Below are positions 59,294-64,000 of a stretch of 64,000 bases of DNA, piece by piece. The stretch covers positions 1 through 64,000 of the forward strand of contig CAYLLN010000005.1 of assembly GCA_964384375.1 (NCBI GenBank), given 5' to 3'. Source of the DNA: CAYLLN01 sp964384375. Its GTDB lineage: Bacteria > Planctomycetota > Planctomycetia > Pirellulales > Pirellulaceae. A program made the position numbers and the translations under genes. The notes under the pieces were generated by a model. That model searched no databases, was not told the origin of the DNA, and saw only the letters and a list, made by a program, of their open reading frames with translations. How positions within the stretch are numbered: position 1 is the stretch's first letter; every line of letters begins with the position of its first letter.

Positions 59294-60319
59294 ATGTCCA
59301 CCGCTCCCGCCAAACCCAAGTCCCTCGGCGACATCCTTCAGGAATTCGCCCAGCATCGGCAGCTCATGCAGCAGGAGCTGCAGAAGGTGATCGTCGGGCA
59401 AAACGACGTGATCGAGCAGCTCTTTGCGGCGATTTTCACCCGCGGGCATTGCCTGCTTGAGGGTGTGCCGGGCCTCGCGAAGACGCTCATGGTGAGCACG
59501 CTCGCCCGTATCCTCGACGTGAGCTTCAAGCGGATTCAATTCACGCCCGACCTGATGCCCAGCGACATCACCGGCACGAACGTCCTCGACGAAGACGAGA
59601 CCGGCAAGCGAAACTTCCGCTTCGTCGAGGGGCCGGTCTTCACGAATATCCTGCTGGCGGACGAAGTCAACCGCACGCCGCCGAAAACACAGGCGGCACT
59701 GTTACAGGCGATGCAAGAACGCGAAGTGACTGTCGGCCGGCAAACGTTCGAACTCCCCGATCCGTTCTTCGTCATCGCCACGCAAAACCCGATCGAGCAG
59801 GAAGGGACCTACCCGCTGCCGGAAGCCCAACTCGACCGGTTTATGTTCAACATCAAAGTCGGCTACCCGTCGGCCGACGAGGAAGAGAAGATCCTCACGC
59901 AAACAACGCGGACCGAAAAGGTCGAAGTGCGCAAGATTCTCTCGTCGCGGGCGATTGTGAATTTGCAAAAACTGGTCCACTCGGTCGCCGTGAGCGAGTA
60001 CATCGTGAAGTACGTCGCCCGCCTCGTCCGCGCGACCCGCCCGAAGGACGACACGGCGCCGCAATTTGTGAAAGACCTCGTCGATTGGGGCGCCGGTCCG
60101 CGCGCGGGGCAGTTCCTCATCAACGGGGGCAAAGCCCTGGCCGCGATGGACGGCCGCTTCAGCGTCGCCATCGACGACATCAAGAAGATCGCCGTCCCCG
60201 TCCTGCGACACCGCCTCTCCACCAACTTCCAGGCTCAAGCCGAAGGAATGTCCACCGAGGACGTGATCCAGCGGCTGCTCAAGGAAGTGAAGGAACCGGA
60301 GGTGGCGAAGTTTGCGTAG
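59294..60319 (+). CDS. MoxR-family AAA+ ATPase
   Basis: A 341-residue AAA+ protein. GHCLLEGVPGLAKTLMVSTLA is the Walker A region, NILLADEVNRTPPKTQAALLQAMQE is Walker B and following helix, and FFVIATQNPIEQEGTYPLPEAQLDRF holds sensor 1 and the arginine-finger region. MoxR ATPases work as chaperones, usually with DUF58 and von Willebrand-domain partners that act in maturation or envelope stress. No such partner is in this window, and the DUF4159 gene is divergent. The start is the ATG at 59294 in a repeat-rich leader. Confidence 0.95.
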   Translation: MSTAPAKPKSLGDILQEFAQHRQLMQQELQKVIVGQNDVIEQLFAAIFTRGHCLLEGVPGLAKTLMVSTLARILDVSFKRIQFTPDLMPSDITGTNVLDEDETGKRNFRFVEGPVFTNILLADEVNRTPPKTQAALLQAMQEREVTVGRQTFELPDPFFVIATQNPIEQEGTYPLPEAQLDRFMFNIKVGYPSADEEEKILTQTTRTEKVEVRKILSSRAIVNLQKLVHSVAVSEYIVKYVARLVRATRPKDDTAPQFVKDLVDWGAGPRAGQFLINGGKALAAMDGRFSVAIDDIKKIAVPVLRHRLSTNFQAQAEGMSTEDVIQRLLKEVKEPEVAKFA

Positions 60320-60369
60320 GGGCCCCTGGAGCGAAAGCGACGCTCACGAAAGGAAACCCGTCGCCGCCT

Positions 60370-60776
60370 TCACGGAGACAGGATTTCGACGTTCAGGCCC
60401 GGAAATCGGCCCAAGGCGCGATCCGAGGTAAGGAACTGATCGGCGCCCTCATGAATGCTGTCGCCAGATGAATGGCATCCGGCGAGCGGAATGCATATTG
60501 TGCCCGTAGTTTGGCACCGATGTCGAGAATCTCCCGAGAAATCTCAATGACTTCGACGGCATCGCCACGAAAGAAAAGGTCGTAGTCGGTGAGCAGCGAG
60601 GCGTTGGCGGTTCGGAGTGGAACGACCAGGCATTCCAATCGAGAAAGCAGCGAAGTGATCAGCGATCCATTCGGTTTGCCGCACCAATCGACCAGCCGCT
60701 GGAGCACCAACTCGCGCAGCGGCGGATCAGCTTCGTGCGCGTAAATGATTACGTTAGCATCGAGACAGAGTTTCAC
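60370..60776 (-). pseudogene. PIN-domain (VapC-like) toxin, frameshifted
   Basis: The intact 5' part (from ATG 60776) encodes LCLDANVIIYAHEADPPLRE (D7), LLSRLECLV (the second acid) and RSPDAIHLATA (the third), a normal PIN ribonuclease. After GCA (60458-60456) the reading frame breaks: two bases remain (60455-60454) before CAT at 60453-60451, one base short. In the next frame it continues HEGADQFLTSDRALGRFPGL and so on to a stop at 60372-60370, the expected PIN ending with the fourth acid (TSD). In the frame as sequenced, translation ends early at 60393 with a foreign tail. So either a one-base deletion has inactivated the toxin, or this is a sequencing error. Confidence 0.8.
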
Positions 60777-61012
60777 CGTCGGTCATCCCAACTGTTCCTC
60801 TCCTCCTCAAGTTGCCGATCGATGTCCTCCTTAGAGCGCGTGCCGGGAGGCCGCGACTTCAGGAATTCGATGAGTTCCAGCAGTGCGGCCTGCCGATCGG
60901 TCGATTGCTCGCGCACCTCGACTTCGACGACCGGATTGGCAATGTGAATCGGTCGCAAGAGTTCGATCTGCGTGGGACTAATCAAGCGGCCAGGAACGGT
61001 GAACGTCGTCAT
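60773..61012 (-). CDS. VapB-like antitoxin
   Basis: A 79-residue protein with a short beta opening (TTFTVPGRLISPTQIELLRPI), then EVREQSTDRQAALLELIEFLKSRPPGTRSKEDIDRQLEEERNSWDD. The acidic helical tail with RSKEDIDRQLEEER-type sequence is typical of antitoxins paired with PIN-domain toxins. Its TGA overlaps the ATG of the PIN gene (ATGA), the usual coupling. It is intact even though its toxin partner is frameshifted. Confidence 0.8.
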   Translation of the reverse strand: MTTFTVPGRLISPTQIELLRPIHIANPVVEVEVREQSTDRQAALLELIEFLKSRPPGTRSKEDIDRQLEEERNSWDDRR

Positions 61013-61142
61013 TTCAGGAACTCCTGCACAAAACAGCTCACCTCAATTCTACCACTCATCATTCTACCACTCATCGGGGAAGCATTGTAAACTGAATTTC
61101 ACACCGTGCTGCCTGCATCCTTCCCCGCCAAACGCACCCGCC

Positions 61143-62291
61143 ATGCCCACTTCGTTCGACCAGCTCGATGCCGCTCTCGCTGCCGGTGGCCCCGACGCGG
61201 CACTGGCGGAGGCGGCGCAGGTGCTGCGCGGGGAGAAGAAGTACCACGAGCTGTTCGAAGTGCTGAAGATGCAAGTCCGGCGGCGGATCGGGCTGCCGCT
61301 GCTCTATAGCGATGCGGGGGACAGCCTGGGAGAGGCGCAGCGGACCCATCTCGAAGAGGGACTGGTCGCCGCCTGCCGCGAGGTGGGAACGCTCTTTTTG
61401 CAGGACGGCCGCGTGCGCGAGGGGTGGATGTACCTGCGACCGGTCGGCGACAAGGCCGAAGCGGCTCGCTTGCTGGCTGCGATTGAGCCGAGCGAGGAGA
61501 ATACGGAGGACTTGATCGAGGTGTGCCTGCACGAGGGGATCGACATCGGCCGCGGCTTTGGCCTTGTGCTGTCGAGCTACGGTACGTGCAGTTCGATCAC
61601 GACGTACGACAATTCCGTGGCCCGGCGGCCACGAGCCGAGCAGGTTCCTGCCGCCACACAGCTTTTGCACCGCGTGCATGCCGATCTGATGGCGAGCGTG
61701 AAGCACGACATCGCTCGCCAGGAAGGGCAGCAGCCTGCCGAGAAGACGCTGCGCGATCTGGTGCTCGACCGGGACTGGCTCTTTCAGGACAACGCGTATC
61801 ACATCGACACGACGCACCTGGCCGCGAGTGTCCGCATTTCACGGGCGCTGTCCGATCCGGCTGATCTGCGGATGGCCCTCGATCTGACCGAGTATGGCCG
61901 GCGGCTATCGGAACAGTTTCAGTATCAGGGGGACGAGCCGTTCGCCGAGATGTATCCAGCACATGCATACTATTTTCAGGCTCTCCTGGGTGAGAACGTG
62001 GACGAGGCGCTCGCGTATTTTCAGACGCGGGCCGAAATGCTCGATCCGCAATATCACGGCATGGGGCCGATCGAGACGTACGTCGATCTGCTCACACGCG
62101 TCGGCCGGCACCGCGAAGCGATTGCCGCGGCATTGAAGCTGAGCCCGAAGGGAGTGCAGCCGATCGGCCAGGCGCCATCGCTGTTGGAACTGGCCGAGCG
62201 TGCCGGCGATTACTCGCCGTTGATGACCTACTGCCGCGAGAAGGAAGACCTGCTGGGTTATGCGGCGGCGCTGGTGCAGCAGCGCACGTAG
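61143..62291 (+). CDS. Helical repeat protein, TPR-like
   Basis: A 382-residue protein from the ATG at 61143. A longer in-frame start at 60972 lies over the divergent antitoxin and is not supported. It consists mainly of Ala/Leu-rich helices: LDAALAAGGPDAALAEAAQVLRGEKKYHELFEVLKMQVRRRIG, then GWMYLRPVGDKAEAARLLAAIEP and, near the end, YFQTRAEMLDPQYHGMGPIETYVDLLTRVGRHREAIAAALKLSP. This suggests a tetratricopeptide-type solenoid. No signal peptide or enzyme motif. The family is not recognised. A REPIN-like element follows. Confidence 0.6.
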   Translation: MPTSFDQLDAALAAGGPDAALAEAAQVLRGEKKYHELFEVLKMQVRRRIGLPLLYSDAGDSLGEAQRTHLEEGLVAACREVGTLFLQDGRVREGWMYLRPVGDKAEAARLLAAIEPSEENTEDLIEVCLHEGIDIGRGFGLVLSSYGTCSSITTYDNSVARRPRAEQVPAATQLLHRVHADLMASVKHDIARQEGQQPAEKTLRDLVLDRDWLFQDNAYHIDTTHLAASVRISRALSDPADLRMALDLTEYGRRLSEQFQYQGDEPFAEMYPAHAYYFQALLGENVDEALAYFQTRAEMLDPQYHGMGPIETYVDLLTRVGRHREAIAAALKLSPKGVQPIGQAPSLLELAERAGDYSPLMTYCREKEDLLGYAAALVQQRT

Positions 62292-62314
62292 GCGGGACAA
62301 AGCGGCAGAAATAA

Positions 62315-62397
62315 GGCGAGCGGGAGGCGTAAGCCTCCCGATGGCATAGCCTAGTGGTGACGCAACACTATCGGGGAGCTAACGCTCCCCGCTCGCC
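62315..62397. repeat. REPIN-like element, copy 2 (83 bp)
   Basis: The left half GGCGAGCGGGAGGCGTAAGC (62315-62334) continues as CTCCCGATG. The right half is TATCGGGGAGCTAACGCTCC (62369-62388) then CCGCTCGCC, mirroring it, around the centre GGTGACGCAACAC. Layout and centre match 42399-42482 and 63253-63332. Confidence 0.85.
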
Positions 62398-62402
62398 ACT
62401 CC

Positions 62403-63209
62403 CTATGGCACCCAATGTGGCTTCACGCCATTGGCGAGGAGCGTCGGTTCCAATCGCCGCGAAAGTTCCGCCAGGTGATGGCTCGGCACGGCAGGATAGA
62501 GATGGTGCTCCAGGTGGTAGGTCAATTCGAGGAATAGCGCCGGGACGACGATGCCGCGGAGCGTGCCGGTCTGCGTGAGGGGCGTGTCGCCGTAGTCGCG
62601 ATGCGGCAGGTGGACGGTGAGGAGCGGATAGACCCAGCTGCCGACGAGTGCCAGTGCGACATACCAAGCGAGGGCTTTCGTCACGGGCCAGAGCGCCGCG
62701 GCCAGCACAACGAACCCAATGGCCCAAGCCGCTTCGGCCACCAGCCACCGCTGCTGATCGGGGCGACCGGCGTTGCGCTGGTAGGCCCACCACCAGAGTC
62801 GCGGCAGAAACAGTGGCCCCCACAGGATCGCTTGCCAGAGCTTCATCCGGGCAGGGTCCCCTTCGGGATCGTCCGGGCCGGGGAAAACGCGGTGATGCTG
62901 ATGGTGCGTCGTGCGATAGGCGTGACCACTTTCGAGCAGCACCGCGCCGAGCAGAAACAGCCACCACTCGGACTGCCTCGGCGAGAGGCCGAGCGTGCCG
63001 TGAACGACGTCGTGCGTGACGGTGACGATGGCGACGAAGATCAGGAACACAATCACCGGGCCAAGCCACCACCATCCAGCCCACCACGCGAGGGCAAAAC
63101 ACAAGGCGAGCAGGAACGGCCGCGCGAGGGCCACGCGCCGCTGCCACGGCGTTGTGACGAGCAAGTCGTCCCCCAGGTCGGTGAGCGTGGGGAGGGCAGA
63201 ATGGGTCAC
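62403..63209 (-). CDS. Membrane fatty-acid-desaturase-family protein, carotenoid-type candidate
   Basis: A 268-residue protein with four or five helices and three histidine boxes: HDVVHG, HAYRTTHHQHHR and YHLEHHLYPAVPSHHL. These bind the diiron centre of membrane desaturases, hydroxylases and ketolases. A GTG at 63209 starts it. The TGA of the upstream FAD-oxidoreductase shares GTGA with it, so they are translationally coupled. Next to a CrtD-like oxidoreductase, a carotenoid hydroxylase or ketolase role is more likely than a lipid desaturase, but this is inference. It ends at a REPIN-like element. Confidence 0.8.
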   Translation of the reverse strand: MTHSALPTLTDLGDDLLVTTPWQRRVALARPFLLALCFALAWWAGWWWLGPVIVFLIFVAIVTVTHDVVHGTLGLSPRQSEWWLFLLGAVLLESGHAYRTTHHQHHRVFPGPDDPEGDPARMKLWQAILWGPLFLPRLWWWAYQRNAGRPDQQRWLVAEAAWAIGFVVLAAALWPVTKALAWYVALALVGSWVYPLLTVHLPHRDYGDTPLTQTGTLRGIVVPALFLELTYHLEHHLYPAVPSHHLAELSRRLEPTLLANGVKPHWVP

Positions 63210-64000
63210 AATTGGGCCTCCTCTTCCCGGCGAGCGGGAGGCAAATCAATTTGGCGAGCGGGAGGCGTCAGCCTCCCGATGACATCGGCTGATGACGCAA
63301 CACCATCGGAGAGCTTACGCACCCCGCTCGCTATTTGGCGAACGATCGCCTCTGCAACCAGCCGACTTCCATGAACGCAGGCGACGGTTCCGAGGCCCGG
63401 CCACGTGGTATCGCCCACCAGCCAGAATCCCGGCACTCCAAGCTGATGTGGAATGGCTCGTTGATTGGCGTTACCCAGGTGCAGTCGATAACCTCCCACC
63501 GCGCCGCGCGGCCGCCGGGTGAATCGCTCGTAGGTCCGCGGCGTCCCTAGCTCGCACACGAGGGGCTGCTCTCCAAGATTCGGATAGACGCGGCGGGCCA
63601 GCGTAAGCAGCTGCTCGGTCATCGTTCGCTTCTTCTCGGCATACTCGCTGGCAGTGAGCCCTTCCCAGTCGGTCAGCTCGCAGTGCGTTGAGATCATCAC
63701 CGCTCGATGGCCGGCCGGCGCACTCAGCGTGTCGCCAGGCGACGACACCGAAATGAACATGTTGTTGCCGTTGCCCAGACGCTCGGTGTAATCCTGCAAG
63801 AGTTGGTGGTGCGTGAAGTCGTGACCGGAGACTTCCGCTTCCGGCACGCCCAGAAACAGCACGAGTGCTCCGCCGAGCGACTTATTTTCACGCTGAAAAT
63901 AAGTCGCCAGCCGCTGGCCGATCTCTGGCGGACCGATGCGAGCGCTCAGTTCCGCGGGGAGCGAACTAACGACGTGTCTGGCTGCGAAGACGCCGCGCCG
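63206..64000 (-). CDS. CrtD/CrtI-like FAD-dependent oxidoreductase (partial, right edge)
   Basis: At least 264 residues, open through the edge of the window; the N-terminal FAD-binding domain is missing. ELSARIGPPEIGQRLATYFQ, LVLFLGVPEAEVSGHDFTHHQLLQDY, MFISVSSPGDTLSAPAGHRAVMISTH, FTRRPRGAVGGYRLHLGN and GVPGFWLVGDTTWPGLGTVACVHGSRLVAEAI match the C-terminal half of the carotenoid desaturase family, nearest to CrtD (C-3',4' desaturase)-type enzymes. After AIVRQI the last 35 or so residues (IGRLTPPARQIDLPP) come from a REPIN-like repeat. The stop overlaps the GTG of the desaturase-family gene, so they form a pigment-type operon. Confidence 0.85.
   Translation of the reverse strand, partial: RRGVFAARHVVSSLPAELSARIGPPEIGQRLATYFQRENKSLGGALVLFLGVPEAEVSGHDFTHHQLLQDYTERLGNGNNMFISVSSPGDTLSAPAGHRAVMISTHCELTDWEGLTASEYAEKKRTMTEQLLTLARRVYPNLGEQPLVCELGTPRTYERFTRRPRGAVGGYRLHLGNANQRAIPHQLGVPGFWLVGDTTWPGLGTVACVHGSRLVAEAIVRQIASGVRKLSDGVASSADVIGRLTPPARQIDLPPARREEEAQL
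63253..63332. repeat. REPIN-like element, copy 3, inside a coding end
   Basis: Halves: GGCGAGCGGGAGGCGTCAGC (63253-63272) with CTCCCGATG, and CATCGGAGAGCTTACGCACC (63303-63322) with CCGCTCGCT, around TGATGACGCAACAC. A further partial copy of the left arm lies at 63229-63241. On the minus strand the whole element is read through as the last residues of the CrtD-like protein. Confidence 0.85.

Noticed and set aside
1..64000. CRISPR-like regularity of short repeats
   Set aside because: The repeats are dispersed hairpins or short tandem units without uniform spacers; no cas genes are seen.

Overview
This 64-kb window reads as a high-GC chromosome segment from a planctomycete, most likely of the order Pirellulales. 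That placement is an inference from the gene families: a DUF1501 Tat protein, a CxPSR sulfatase, a DUF4159 protein, cysteine-rich secreted proteins, a cytochrome c/phosphatase lipoprotein, several ECF sigma factors, and many short membrane proteins starting with RLRTLL- or FTLRRML-like segments. No rRNA, tRNA, CRISPR array, prophage or intact insertion sequence was found. The right edge cuts a carotenoid-type FAD oxidoreductase.

Layout. 0-4.7 kb (minus strand): a GT-A-like protein, an RNase Z-like hydrolase and bifunctional PutA. 5-9.8 kb (plus): a TonB-dependent receptor, a YfiR-like protein and a hybrid histidine kinase in one operon. 9.9-15.5 kb: paralogous membrane proteins, DUF1501, small membrane ORFs, a Coa1-like protein and a GT2 enzyme. 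15.7-20.8 kb: an LpxH-like phosphoesterase, a glycosyltransferase, RNase R and a DUF1992 protein. 20.8-26.9 kb: a TauE/SafE exporter, the phosphatase/cytochrome fusion, a Cys-rich protein, an OprP-like porin, an HTTM protein and DUF4404. 27-29.5 kb: rpmE-prfA-prmC. 29.8-34.1 kb: a GT2-like protein, an ECF sigma/anti-sigma pair, a secreted CC-motif protein and an outer-membrane transporter. 34.6-35.8 kb: proB. 36.2-38.1 kb: a small accessory island with a DUF6941/small ORF/MazF-like cassette. 38.1-41.2 kb: a second ECF sigma factor, a SirB1-type protein, ParDE and a sugar isomerase. 41.5-50.3 kb: secreted Cys-rich and low-complexity proteins, an esterase and three leucine-rich-repeat-like proteins. 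50.5-54.8 kb: a sulfatase, a prepilin peptidase, a LOG-family protein and a methyltransferase. 54.9-56.6 kb: an accessory cassette built on a TIGR04255-family protein. 56.7-62.3 kb: DUF4159, MoxR, a frameshifted VapC with its antitoxin, and a TPR-like protein. 62.4-64 kb: a membrane desaturase and a CrtD-like oxidoreductase, translationally coupled.

The most unusual signal is not a gene family. The window carries several families of short, dispersed, palindromic or tandem repeats, including REPIN-like elements of about 80 bp. Some of these have entered coding sequence: one lies in frame inside RNase R, one forms the C-terminus of the CrtD-like protein, and another family forms the tail of a glycosyltransferase. 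A large inverted repeat also sits directly before the prmC start codon. The two accessory cassettes (36.9-37.9 kb and 55.0-56.6 kb) are the best candidates for undescribed small systems.
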